64,000 nt of DNA from positions 1 through 64,000 of the forward strand of contig NZ_JAUSMX010000018.1 of NCBI RefSeq assembly GCF_030646115.1, written 5' to 3'. Origin of the DNA: Fluviicoccus sp. Its GTDB lineage: Bacteria > Pseudomonadota > Gammaproteobacteria > Pseudomonadales > Moraxellaceae. Both the position numbers and the translations under genes were made by a program. Positions 21,725-31,525 of the stretch are shown one piece after another. Each line of letters begins with the position of its first letter. Position 1 is the stretch's first letter. The notes beneath the pieces are model-generated. The model did no database searches and was not told where the DNA came from. It worked only from the letters and a program-made list of their open reading frames with translations.

Positions 21725-22840
21725 ATGGGATCATTTTTCAAACGCCTCAGCACCCGCCTGCTCGCGTGTTGCCTGCTGGCGCTGTCTACGCCGGTGTTTG
21801 CCGCCTCTGATATCCTGGCGGCTGCAGAGGACCTCAAGCCTAACGAAAATGGCCTTCCCCCTCCACTGGAAAAGCCTTTGTATATTTCAGTCTGCTTTTT
21901 TGACTTTCAGGGCAAAAACGGCGACATCTACAGCCAGGCCAAGGATCTGGTGCTGATTGCCCGCCGCTGGAACGTCATTGTCGAACTCAAAGTGTTTACC
22001 GACGAGCGTATCACCGCCGAAAATTTCAAGGCGGGACAATGTGACGCCGCCGGAATTTCCACGTTACGCGCCCGCCAGTTCAACTCCTTCATGGGCAGTG
22101 TCGACTCCGTGGGCGGCGTACCGGATTACGCCGGTATGCGCCTGCTGATCCATACGCTGCTGGATCCGAAAATTGCACCCATGACCATTACCGGCAAGTA
22201 CCAGATCCTCGGCATCATGCCGATTGGCGGTGCTTATGTTCACGTCAATAACCGGCACATCGACTCGATTGAAAAGGCAGCAGGCAAGAAAATTGCCGTT
22301 CTGGACTGGGACAAGACCCAGACTGAAATCGTCAAGCGCATCGGTGCTCAACCCATCTCCGCTGACTTATCCAATATTGGCGGCAAATTCAACAACGGCC
22401 AGGTGGATATTGTTGTGATGCCTGCGCTGGCCTACCGCCCCCTCGAACTGTACAGGGGCCTGGGCGAGTATGGAGGCATTTACAAATTCCCGCTGGCGCA
22501 AATGTCCGCCAGCCTGGTGATTGACCGCGAACGCATCAAGAAGAAACTGCCGGATCTGGACGAAAAACTGAATATTTTCCGGGGCATTGCCAGCCAGTTC
22601 ATGGACCAGATGCTGGACCAGATATTCCGCATTCTCGATCGCACCGAAAAAGACATTCCGGACAAATACTGGCTGCCGCTGGAGAAAGGAAACGAGGACG
22701 GCTTCAAACGCATGATGCGTGAGGCCCGCATCCAGATGACCAAGGAAGGCTACTATGATCCGCGCATGATGAAATTATTGAAGAAAGTCCGCTGCAAGCA
22801 GAACCCGACCGACGCCGAGTGTTCACAACCGGAAGAATAA
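21725..22840 (+). CDS. putative periplasmic solute-binding protein, paralog 1 of 3
   Basis: Signal peptide; shared blocks VFTDERI.AENFKAGQCDAAGIST.RARQFN, IDSIEKAAGKKIAVLDWDK, FNNGQVDI. Confidence 0.85.
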   Translation: MGSFFKRLSTRLLACCLLALSTPVFAASDILAAAEDLKPNENGLPPPLEKPLYISVCFFDFQGKNGDIYSQAKDLVLIARRWNVIVELKVFTDERITAENFKAGQCDAAGISTLRARQFNSFMGSVDSVGGVPDYAGMRLLIHTLLDPKIAPMTITGKYQILGIMPIGGAYVHVNNRHIDSIEKAAGKKIAVLDWDKTQTEIVKRIGAQPISADLSNIGGKFNNGQVDIVVMPALAYRPLELYRGLGEYGGIYKFPLAQMSASLVIDRERIKKKLPDLDEKLNIFRGIASQFMDQMLDQIFRILDRTEKDIPDKYWLPLEKGNEDGFKRMMREARIQMTKEGYYDPRMMKLLKKVRCKQNPTDAECSQPEE

Positions 22841-22858
22841 AGGCAGTTTCCTACCTTT

Positions 22859-22882
22859 GCGGGACGCCGCCCGGCGTCCCGC
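22859..22882. terminator. strong GC hairpin between paralogs 1 and 2 (terminator or processing site; no U-tract)
   Basis: GCGGGACGCCG-CC-CGGCGTCCCGC. Confidence 0.5.
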
Positions 22883-22997
22883 AGTCACCCTAACGACGCC
22901 AAAACCTGTCAGAATGGCCAATTCCGATCGCCACGGCCCGGTCTATCTTGAACCGTACGCCGAAAATAATAATTTGCCTGTCCGCCGAGGATTCCCC

Positions 22998-24128
22998 ATG
23001 TTCAAGCGCCTTGCCGCCCGTCTGCCTGCCCTGTTTCGACCCTTGCTGCTGCTGCCGGTGCTGGCCATGCCGTTGGCCCCGGCCGCCCAAGCCACAGAAA
23101 TCATGGCCATTGCCAAGGACTTGAAGCCAGGCGAGAACGGTCTGCCGGCGCCGCTGGACAAGCCGCTGCACCTTTCCGTGTGCCTGTTTGACATCCTGGG
23201 CAAGAACGGCGAGTTGTATAACCGCGCCAAGGATCTGGTGCTGATTGCAAGGCGCTGGAACGTCTACACCGAAATCAAGGTCTTTACCGACGAACGCATT
23301 GCCGCCGAAAACTTCAAGGCGGGCCAGTGTGATGCGGCGGGAATTTCCACACTGCGCGCCCGCCAATTCAACAGCTTCATCGGCAGCATTGACGCCGTGG
23401 GCGCGGTGCCTTCCTACGAGCATATGCGCATCCTGCTGAAAACCCTGCTCGATCCGAAACTGATCCCCTTATCCATTACCGAGCCGTACCAGATTGTGGG
23501 CGTGCTGCCGGTGGGGGCGCTGTATGTGATGGTGCGTGACCGCGAGATCAACTCCATTGAGAAGGCGGCGGGCAAGAAGATCGCCGTGCTGGACTGGGAC
23601 AAGTCTCAGGCGGAAATGGTGCAGAAACTTGGCGCGCAACCGGTGGCGTCGGACATCACCAACTTTGCGGGCAAGTTCAATAATGGCCAGGTGGACATCA
23701 TTGCCGCCCCAGCCATCGCCTTCCGCCCCATGGAGCTTTACAAGGGGCTGGGAACCACAGGGGCCATCTACAAATTTCCGCTGGCGCAGATTACCGGCAG
23801 CCTGGTCATCAACCGCGAACGCCTGCGCGCCAAGCTGCCGGACCTGGACCAGAAAATGCTGAGCCTGCGCGCCGTGGCGTTGCAATTCATGGATGATTTC
23901 CTCGACGAACTCTTTACCTATGTCGACAAGCTGGAAAAGGATATTCCCGCCAAATACTGGATGGAACTGACGCCTGACGATGAAAAGCGCTACAAGGAAA
24001 TGATGCGGGAAGCCCGTATCCAGATGACCAAGGCCGGTTACTACGACCCGCGGATGATGAAGGTCTTGAAGAAGGTGCGCTGCAAACTGGAGCCGTCCAA
24101 GGCCGAATGCAGCATGAACGATGAATGA
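22998..24128 (+). CDS. putative periplasmic solute-binding protein, paralog 2 of 3
   Basis: Same blocks as paralog 1; signal peptide MFKRLAARLPALFRPLLLLPVLAMPLAPAAQA. Start chosen from signal peptide. Confidence 0.82.
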   Translation: MFKRLAARLPALFRPLLLLPVLAMPLAPAAQATEIMAIAKDLKPGENGLPAPLDKPLHLSVCLFDILGKNGELYNRAKDLVLIARRWNVYTEIKVFTDERIAAENFKAGQCDAAGISTLRARQFNSFIGSIDAVGAVPSYEHMRILLKTLLDPKLIPLSITEPYQIVGVLPVGALYVMVRDREINSIEKAAGKKIAVLDWDKSQAEMVQKLGAQPVASDITNFAGKFNNGQVDIIAAPAIAFRPMELYKGLGTTGAIYKFPLAQITGSLVINRERLRAKLPDLDQKMLSLRAVALQFMDDFLDELFTYVDKLEKDIPAKYWMELTPDDEKRYKEMMREARIQMTKAGYYDPRMMKVLKKVRCKLEPSKAECSMNDE

Positions 24129-24243
24129 TTACCGACTGTCCTGACACCTTAAAACCGGCAAGCTGGCCAATGTCAAAACCGGCAGCCGGTATTAAACTTG
24201 TCACCACGTTGTCCCGAAACATAACCGGCGGATTATCCCTAAA

Positions 24244-25308
24244 ATGCGAATGACCTCCCTTAAAAAAATAGCCTTGCTGTCCTCCCTGCTGCTGCCGCTG
24301 CAGAGCCTGGCCGCCGAACCGGTCGGACTGCCTGCCATGAAGCCGCTGGCGAAGCCGATCACCATCAAGTTCTGTATTTTCGACATCATGGGCACCAGCG
24401 GCGACGCCTTCAGCTATGCCAAGGACCTGGCGCTAGAAGCCAAGAAATGGAATATCAATGCTGAAATGCGGGCCTACACCGATGAACGCGTGGCCGCCGA
24501 AGACTTCAAGGCCGGCCAGTGTGACGGCGTGGCCATCTCCACCATGCGCGCCAAGCAATTCAATTTCTTCATCGGTAGCATCGACTCACCCGGCTCCCTG
24601 CCCACCTGGCGCCATGTCCGCGAACTGATTTCCCTTCTGGCCAACCCAAAAATGGCGCCGCTGACCATCAGCGGCCCCTATCAGGTGGCAGCCGTGATCC
24701 CGCTGGGCGGAGCCTATGTGATGGTCAACGACCGCCAGATCGACTCCATCGAAAAGGCTGCCGGCAAGAAGGTGGCCGTGCTGGACTTCGACAAGGCGCA
24801 GGCCAAGATTGTGCAAGGTCTGGGTGCGCAACCTGTGGCCTCTGACATTACCAATTTTGCGGGCAAGTTCAACAACGGCCAAGTGGACATTATTGCCGCG
24901 CCCGCCGTTGCCTTCAAACCGCTGGAGCTTTACAAAGGCCTGGGCACCAAGGGCGCAATTTTCCGTTTCCCGCTGGTGCAGATTACGGCGACCGTACTGA
25001 TCCGCCGCGACAAATTCATCAAGGATGTGCCCGATTTTGATGACCGCGTGCAGAAGATGCGCGAATTCGCCTTCACCAAGCTGGATGTGGTGGAGCGCAT
25101 GGTCAATGCCAGCGAGGCCGACATTCCCAAGAAGTACTGGATGGACCTGACCAAGGCTGATCAGGACAAGTACACCCGCCTGATGCGCGAAGTGCGTATC
25201 AACATGACCAAGGAAGGCATGTACGACAAGAAAATGATGAGCCTGATGAAGAAGGTCCGCTGCAAGATAGAGCCCACGAATGAGGAGTGCTCACAGAACC
25301 TGGAATAA
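24244..25308 (+). CDS. putative periplasmic solute-binding protein, paralog 3 of 3
   Basis: Same blocks; signal peptide MRMTSLKKIALLSSLLLPLQSLAAEP. Confidence 0.85.
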   Translation: MRMTSLKKIALLSSLLLPLQSLAAEPVGLPAMKPLAKPITIKFCIFDIMGTSGDAFSYAKDLALEAKKWNINAEMRAYTDERVAAEDFKAGQCDGVAISTMRAKQFNFFIGSIDSPGSLPTWRHVRELISLLANPKMAPLTISGPYQVAAVIPLGGAYVMVNDRQIDSIEKAAGKKVAVLDFDKAQAKIVQGLGAQPVASDITNFAGKFNNGQVDIIAAPAVAFKPLELYKGLGTKGAIFRFPLVQITATVLIRRDKFIKDVPDFDDRVQKMREFAFTKLDVVERMVNASEADIPKKYWMDLTKADQDKYTRLMREVRINMTKEGMYDKKMMSLMKKVRCKIEPTNEECSQNLE

Positions 25309-25368
25309 GCACCGTACACCCCCGCCAGGGATGGCAACCCAAAACCATAACGAAGCATCTCCGATTGA

Positions 25369-25392
25369 AGCAGCCGCAAGGCTGCTTTTTTT
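25369..25392 (+). terminator. Rho-independent terminator after the third paralog
   Basis: AGCAGCC-GCAA-GGCTGCT followed by TTTTTT. Confidence 0.85.
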
Positions 25393-25478
25393 ATGGCGCG
25401 GCCAGCGACAGGCACGACTTGCAGCTGATGGAAATGCTAAGTTACGCCCTCCTCCGGCCAGACCGCACAGATTGCTCC

Positions 25479-26363
25479 ATGCTTGATCAGCTTCCCACCC
25501 TTGGCGTTGGCGTCAGCCTCAGCCTGGCGTCACGGCCCGACCCGGCCACCCTGGTTCGCAGCCCCGGCGGACCGCGCTTTGTCGAATATGCCGGACTGGT
25601 GGATGCCGACCGCATTCAGCCCGAAGTAGAACGCATACGCGAGGCGGGGGCCACGATCCTGTTTCATCCATCCTATATCAACTTTTGTGGCAGTTTCCCC
25701 AACAACCGCGCCTGGCTTGAAACCACCGCTGAACATATCCGGGCAGTGGGCTCTCCGTGGTTTGCACAAGACTGCGCCTACTGCTTCCGAGAAGAAGGAC
25801 CCGGTTACTCCACGTCACTGGGGTATTTCATTCCGCCCATCCTTAACGAAGCTTCGCTGCAACAGGCCATCCGACGCGTGCAGGAAGTCAGGGAAGTGAT
25901 TCCGGTGCCGGTCGCCATTGAGCCGCCGCCAATGACCTTCTTGGTGGGGTCCATGCCCCTGTTCACCTTCTTCGGACACTTGGCCGCAGCGGCGGACTGC
26001 GCCATTTTGCTGGACATGGGGCATCTGGTGTCGTGGGAAATGGCCGGTGGCGGGAAGGTGCTGGACCATTTGCACGATCTGGACTGCCGTCGCGTGGTTG
26101 AAGTTCATATTGCCGGGGGACGCCTGAAGGCCGGGGAGCAAGGCCCGATTTACGTGGACGCCCACGAATGCCCGATCCTCGACGAAAGCTGGCGGATGCT
26201 GGAGGCCCTGCTGCCGCAACTGCCCAACGTCAAGGCCGTATGTTATGAGTGCGAAGGCATGGATGAGGAAACCGTACTGAGCACGCTGAAGCGGTTGCGC
26301 GGCATGGTGCGTGAATTGAGCGCCAATGTCGCCCTGGTGGCCGTACTGGGAGACGCGCAATGA
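25479..26363 (+). CDS. DUF692/MNIO family (multinuclear non-heme iron-dependent) enzyme
   Basis: TIM-barrel signatures: VGVSLSL...FVEYAGLVD, ILFHPSYINFCGSFP, LLDMGHLVSWE, VVEVHIAGG...VDAHECPI. Start chosen at MLDQLPTLGVGVSL. Confidence 0.8.
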   Translation: MLDQLPTLGVGVSLSLASRPDPATLVRSPGGPRFVEYAGLVDADRIQPEVERIREAGATILFHPSYINFCGSFPNNRAWLETTAEHIRAVGSPWFAQDCAYCFREEGPGYSTSLGYFIPPILNEASLQQAIRRVQEVREVIPVPVAIEPPPMTFLVGSMPLFTFFGHLAAAADCAILLDMGHLVSWEMAGGGKVLDHLHDLDCRRVVEVHIAGGRLKAGEQGPIYVDAHECPILDESWRMLEALLPQLPNVKAVCYECEGMDEETVLSTLKRLRGMVRELSANVALVAVLGDAQ

Positions 26364-27289
26364 GTTTTGCCGCCCAGGAACAGGCGTTGTTCGATTTGTT
26401 GTTTGACCGGACACTGCGCGAAAACTTCATCCGTAACCCGGAAACCGCACTGGCTCCCTACCGCTTGAGCCCGGCGGAAGTGGACGACTTCCGGCTGATC
26501 CGTCCGGATGCGCTGGCGTTTGACGCCCGGTTGCGCACCGGCCTCATCCTGTCGCAACTGTGCCGGAATTTCCCGCTCAGCTTCAGCCTGATGTCTTCGG
26601 TTCCAGAGTGGCTCGACAAGCTGCAAGCACTGGTTGACCGGGAAACCATGCGTGCCCCTCCCTTGGAGCGGGCCACCGTTTTTGGCATGCGCCTGCGGGA
26701 TCTGGTGACCGAAACAGCCTTTTCATCACCGGAGGAACAGCAGGCGGCCGCTGCCATACTGGACGCCGAATTGGGCATGGTGTGGACATCGGCCATGCTG
26801 AAGGGGTTTGTGCTGGAAGGAGGGTCTCTTGCACAACCGCCGGCCGGTGTCCCTGAGGGTTGGCTGGCACTGCCGGCGCGGCCCGCCGCCTTTGTCAGCG
26901 CCATCCTGATTCCGCAACCTTATGAAGCGCTGAAGCAGGCCTTGTGCCCCTGCACGGGAACGGAGCTGTGGCGTCAGCTTGGCAAAACCCCGCTGGCCAC
27001 TGCCGATCGCCAGCGCATCCTTCAAGTACATAATCCCCGTTTGCTGGTTCTGCGCGCCACCCTGACCCGGATCTCACGCTGCGATCCGGATGTGGATCAC
27101 CGGACCGTTGAGTTACCGGAGGGCTTTGCCAGCCTCTTTGAACATCTGGACGGCTCCGGCAGCATTGGCGACCTGCTGGCCGGGTTGGTCCAGGCAGGAG
27201 CACCTGCCGGGCTGCTGCAAAGCGTACAGTCAGGATTTCTGCAATTGCTGCAATGCGGCATGCTGGAAACTGTTTCATACCGGAATTGA
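26360..27289 (+). CDS. uncharacterised MNIO partner protein
   Basis: Overlaps the MNIO stop (ATGA); N-terminus LFDRTLRENFIRNPETALAPYRLSPAEVDDF resembles peptide-handling/Nif11-like helices, C-terminus FASLFEHLDGSGSIGDLLAGLVQAG resembles a PqqD-like or winged-helix module. Confidence 0.65.
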   Translation: MSFAAQEQALFDLLFDRTLRENFIRNPETALAPYRLSPAEVDDFRLIRPDALAFDARLRTGLILSQLCRNFPLSFSLMSSVPEWLDKLQALVDRETMRAPPLERATVFGMRLRDLVTETAFSSPEEQQAAAAILDAELGMVWTSAMLKGFVLEGGSLAQPPAGVPEGWLALPARPAAFVSAILIPQPYEALKQALCPCTGTELWRQLGKTPLATADRQRILQVHNPRLLVLRATLTRISRCDPDVDHRTVELPEGFASLFEHLDGSGSIGDLLAGLVQAGAPAGLLQSVQSGFLQLLQCGMLETVSYRN

Positions 27290-27367
27290 CTATGGCAATT
27301 CAGCCTCTTGAGAACAAACCGGTATGTGCTAGAGTCCCGTTGATGAGGATCGTAGCGGCGCAACGTC

Positions 27368-30300
27368 ATGGAAAACAATAACAACACAGACACAGCCACG
27401 GCAGACACTCTGGTCGGCAAGCTGGCCAGACACCGGCTGGCTGGCAACTTGCTGCTGGCCGTCACTTATTTTCTGACCGCCCAGATCGGCCTGCTGCTGG
27501 CCGCGCCCCCCGGTTACGCCACTATTGTCTGGCCGCCGTCCGGCATTGCCCTGGGCTGGATTCTGTTATTCGGCTGGCGCTTGCTGCCGGGTGTCGTGCT
27601 GGGTTCTTTCGCTGCCAATGTCATCACCACCTGCAAGGCAACCGGCCTTGGCGTGCTGGAAATCAATTGGCTGCTGCCGATGGTGGTGGGCCTGGGTGCG
27701 GCGGCCCAAGCCTATCTCGGCAGCCGCCTGGTGCTCCGCTTTGTAAAGCAGGAGCCGGCTTTTGAAGAGCCGTCCGGCATTATCACAACCCTGGTGTTGG
27801 GCGGCTTGGCCGCCACGCTGTTCAATGCCAGCTGGAGTGTCAGCCTGCTGCATCTGGGCGGAGTCATCAGCAGCGACGTCATGTTGCGGAACTGGCTCAT
27901 CTGGTGGGTCGGCGACAGTATCGGCGTGTTGGTGTTTACCCCGCTGCTGCTGGTCTGGGGGTTGCAGCACCCCTATTTCAATCGCAACCGCGCCCTGATT
28001 GTCACTTTCGTTTCCGGATGCGCCTTCGCCCTGGCCACCTCGGCCTTTTTTCTGGCCATGAAGCTGGAGCATCAGGATCATGCCTCTCGCTTCCAGGTCA
28101 GCAGTGAACGCGCCATCAACCAGATGCAGCAACGCTTTTCGGAGTACGAACAGTTTTCACTGTTGGCGCGCGGTTTCTTTGACGGCAGCAGGATTGTTTC
28201 CCGGCATGAATTCCGCCTGTTTGTGCGGGAGTGGCTGCAAGGGCATCCCGAGGTGCAGGCGGCCTCGTGGGCGCCCCGGATCACTTGGGCGGAAAGGCCC
28301 GAATGGGAGCAAACGGCATTCATGGAAACCGGCATTCCGGTCACCATTACGGAAGCTCCGGACCGCCATCATCATGTCCCGGCCGGCAAGCGTGCGGAAT
28401 ACCTGCCTCTGACCTACATGGAGCCGTTCGACAACAACCGGATCATCCTCGGTTTTGACACCTTCACCAACCCCGTCAGCCCCGGCATCCTCCAAAATGC
28501 CGCCCTCAGCGGCAGCCCTTTGCTGACCCCTCCCCTGCAACTGCTGCAAGGGCCGGATGCCAATCCAGGCGCCTTGCTCTATACCCCGGTTTACCACCCC
28601 ACCGAATCCGGGGCCAAAGACTGGAGCACGTTGCGCGGCTTCATCGTCATGGCGCTGAAAAGCGACGTCCTGCTGGAGCGCGTCTCGGGCGGTATCATTC
28701 CGCCCGGCATGGCCATCCAGGTCAAGGACAAACTGACCGGCATCACCCTGTTCGGCACTCCCCCCAAGGAGTCCACTACACGCTCGGCTCTGACCATGGG
28801 CCTGCATTACCGGTCCGCCCTTACCGCCGGCAAACAGGTGTGGACGGTGGAAACCTGGCCTACGCCGGAAAGCCTGGCCGCCTACAAAACCTGGCTGACC
28901 TGGCTGGTGCTGGTGACGGGCCTCATCGGCACCAGCCTGGCCGTCAGCTATGCCCTGGTCAGCACCGGCCGCCGGCAATCGCTGGAGCGCGCCATAGAAG
29001 TCCATACCCGCATCCTGCGCGAACGTAATCTGGAGCTGGAGGCCGCCAAGGCAGAAGCCGAACGCGCCAACGCCGCCAAGAGCCTGTTTCTGGCCAACAT
29101 GAGCCATGAAATCCGCACCCCCATGAACGGCGTGCTGGGCATGACCGAACTGATGCAAGGCACCGAACTGGCGCCGCAACAACAGCAATATCTGCAAGTA
29201 ATCCAGATTTCCGGCAGCGCCCTGCTCAATATCATCAACGACATTCTCGACTATTCAAAAATCGAAGCCGGCATGATGGAAATTGAAGAACTGGATATGG
29301 ATCTGGAAAGCCTGCTGCTGGAGTGCGCCTCGATCTTTTCACTGACAGCCGAGCAAAAGCATCTGGAGTTTCTGGCTTATATTGAACCCGAAACCCCGGT
29401 CTGTATCCGGGCCGACCAGATCCGGCTGCGGCAGATCCTGCTGAACCTGCTGAGCAACGCCTTCAAATTCACCCATCATGGCCATATCGGCCTGCGGGTG
29501 TACACTCATCAGTCCGTCAGCGGGCAAAACCAGTTATGCCTGGAGGTCAGCGACAGCGGCATTGGCATGACCGACACCCAGAAGGGACGGTTGTTTCAGG
29601 CTTTCAGCCAAGCTGACGCCTCCACCACCCGCCAGTTCGGCGGCACCGGCCTGGGGCTTAGCATCTGCCGGCATCTGGTCAGACTGATGCACGGGGATAT
29701 TTCAGTCCACAGCCAGCCCGGCCAAGGCTCCGTTTTCACCGTCACCATTCCCTGCGAGCCCGCCAGCCCCGGCTATCTCCACAACCACTTCGTGCCAGTA
29801 ACCGCCCTGCAGGGCAAACGTATCCTCTTTGCCGACGCCTCAAGCGACTTTACACACATGATGTGCTCCCAGGCGCTGGCCTGGGGCATGGTCGCCCTGC
29901 CCGCGCATAGCGGGCAGGAAGCCCTGACCCGCATTTGCGATGCCTGCGCCGAAGGCCGTCCCTATGACATGGCGGTGCTGGACCTGAACCTGCCGGACGT
30001 GGACGGGCTGGAGATTGCCCGGCAGTTGGCCCGGACACCGGAGGTGGCTTCCACCCTGCGTATCCTGCTGACCCCGTTGCAAGTCTCGCTGATTGACCAG
30101 GACCTGGAGCCAGCGAAGTTGGCGCTGGCGATGCAAAAGCCGGCCTCGGCCGCCGTGCTGCGCAATGCCTTGCTGACGCTGGTGGATGACAGCCCGCGCC
30201 TGCGCACGGATGACAGCCGTTCGGACGCCGGGGCATTCCGGCAATGGCTGGCCGGGCGCAAACTGCTGGTGGCGGAAGACAACGCCGTCAACCAGATGGT

Positions 30301-30682
30301 GATCCTGGGCATGCTGAAGAAGCTGGATATCTCGGCCACCATCGCCGACAACGGGGCCGAAGCCCTGCAACGCTACTGCAACAATCCCATGGCTTTCGAC
30401 CTGGTATTGATGGACTGCGAAATGCCGGAGATGGACGGTTACGAAACCACACGGCTGCTTCGCCAGTTCGAACAGCAGCATCAATTGCGCCCCATCGGTA
30501 TCGTGGCCCTGACTGCCCATGCCATGCGTGAACAGCAGCAGCGTTGCCTGAGCTCCGGCATGAATGACTACCTGGCCAAACCGCTCACCTTTGACCGCTT
30601 GCGGCAAGTGCTGGTGCGGGCGCTGCGGACGCCGGAATCTGCCGCGCCCCTGACGGCTTCACCCCACGAGACCCTGACATGA
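27368..30682 (+). CDS. hybrid sensor histidine kinase: MASE1, CHASE, HisKA, HATPase, two REC domains
   Basis: N-terminal multi-TM ([23 protein letters not shown]), CHASE block, [44 protein letters not shown] and [12 protein letters not shown]. Confidence 0.93.
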   Translation: MENNNNTDTATADTLVGKLARHRLAGNLLLAVTYFLTAQIGLLLAAPPGYATIVWPPSGIALGWILLFGWRLLPGVVLGSFAANVITTCKATGLGVLEINWLLPMVVGLGAAAQAYLGSRLVLRFVKQEPAFEEPSGIITTLVLGGLAATLFNASWSVSLLHLGGVISSDVMLRNWLIWWVGDSIGVLVFTPLLLVWGLQHPYFNRNRALIVTFVSGCAFALATSAFFLAMKLEHQDHASRFQVSSERAINQMQQRFSEYEQFSLLARGFFDGSRIVSRHEFRLFVREWLQGHPEVQAASWAPRITWAERPEWEQTAFMETGIPVTITEAPDRHHHVPAGKRAEYLPLTYMEPFDNNRIILGFDTFTNPVSPGILQNAALSGSPLLTPPLQLLQGPDANPGALLYTPVYHPTESGAKDWSTLRGFIVMALKSDVLLERVSGGIIPPGMAIQVKDKLTGITLFGTPPKESTTRSALTMGLHYRSALTAGKQVWTVETWPTPESLAAYKTWLTWLVLVTGLIGTSLAVSYALVSTGRRQSLERAIEVHTRILRERNLELEAAKAEAERANAAKSLFLANMSHEIRTPMNGVLGMTELMQGTELAPQQQQYLQVIQISGSALLNIINDILDYSKIEAGMMEIEELDMDLESLLLECASIFSLTAEQKHLEFLAYIEPETPVCIRADQIRLRQILLNLLSNAFKFTHHGHIGLRVYTHQSVSGQNQLCLEVSDSGIGMTDTQKGRLFQAFSQADASTTRQFGGTGLGLSICRHLVRLMHGDISVHSQPGQGSVFTVTIPCEPASPGYLHNHFVPVTALQGKRILFADASSDFTHMMCSQALAWGMVALPAHSGQEALTRICDACAEGRPYDMAVLDLNLPDVDGLEIARQLARTPEVASTLRILLTPLQVSLIDQDLEPAKLALAMQKPASAAVLRNALLTLVDDSPRLRTDDSRSDAGAFRQWLAGRKLLVAEDNAVNQMVILGMLKKLDISATIADNGAEALQRYCNNPMAFDLVLMDCEMPEMDGYETTRLLRQFEQQHQLRPIGIVALTAHAMREQQQRCLSSGMNDYLAKPLTFDRLRQVLVRALRTPESAAPLTASPHETLT

Positions 30683-31161
30683 AAATACTGGACGACACCC
30701 TGCTGGAGACCCTGATCGCCACGGCCGGGGGCCTGCCCCGCCTGCGCACACACCACAACCTGCATCAGGAACTGTCAGACCCGGTGCAACGGCTGGTGGT
30801 GTCGGTCGCACCGGGCACCTACATCCAACCCCACCGGCACCCGGCTCCCAAATGGGAAATGATCCTGGCGTTGCGGGGAACACTGACGCTGGTCTTCTTT
30901 GATACCGCCGGGACGATCCAGCAACGCCTGACACTGGCCGCTGGCGGCCCGGTAACCGCCGTGGAGATTCCGCCCGGCAGCCTGCATACCCTGTTCCCCG
31001 GCGCTGACTCTGCCGCCTTCCTGGAGATGAAACCCGGCCCTTACGCCCCTTCCGGCCCGGAGGATTTTGCTGAATGGGCGCCGTCGGAAGGTGACGCAGC
31101 TGTGGCCGCCTTTCAGGATTGGTTAAAGACTGCCGCACCCGGCGATCATTTCAAACACTGA
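30679..31161 (+). CDS. WbuC family cupin-fold protein
   Basis: [32 protein letters not shown]; start overlaps the kinase stop (ATGA). Confidence 0.8.
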   Translation: MKILDDTLLETLIATAGGLPRLRTHHNLHQELSDPVQRLVVSVAPGTYIQPHRHPAPKWEMILALRGTLTLVFFDTAGTIQQRLTLAAGGPVTAVEIPPGSLHTLFPGADSAAFLEMKPGPYAPSGPEDFAEWAPSEGDAAVAAFQDWLKTAAPGDHFKH

Positions 31162-31177
31162 CTCAGGAGATAAACGG

Positions 31178-31525
31178 ATGGACATTACCCGAATCGGTAC
31201 CACACAACGCTGGTCGGATATCGTAATCCACAACCGCACGGTGTATGCGGTTGAGGTTGCCGCCAGCGTGGATGCGGATCTGGATACGCAGGCGCGCGAA
31301 GTGCTGGAGCAACTAGCGGAGAGCCTGGAAAAGGCGGACAGCGACAAGACGCGGTTATTGATGGTGACGGTGTGGCTGAAGGATATCGGCGAGATTGACA
31401 CTTTCAACCGGCACTGGGATGCCTGGGTGCCCGCCGGTTGCGCCCCGGTTCGCGCCTGTGTGCAGGCGGCCTTGGCCAAACCGGGGTACCGGGTGGAAAT
31501 CCAGGCGATGGCGGCCCAGCGCTAA
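31178..31525 (+). CDS. RidA/YjgF family protein
   Basis: RWSDIVIHNRTVYAVEVA, VWLKDIGEIDTFNRHWDAWVPAGCAPVRACVQA. Confidence 0.9.
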   Translation: MDITRIGTTQRWSDIVIHNRTVYAVEVAASVDADLDTQAREVLEQLAESLEKADSDKTRLLMVTVWLKDIGEIDTFNRHWDAWVPAGCAPVRACVQAALAKPGYRVEIQAMAAQR

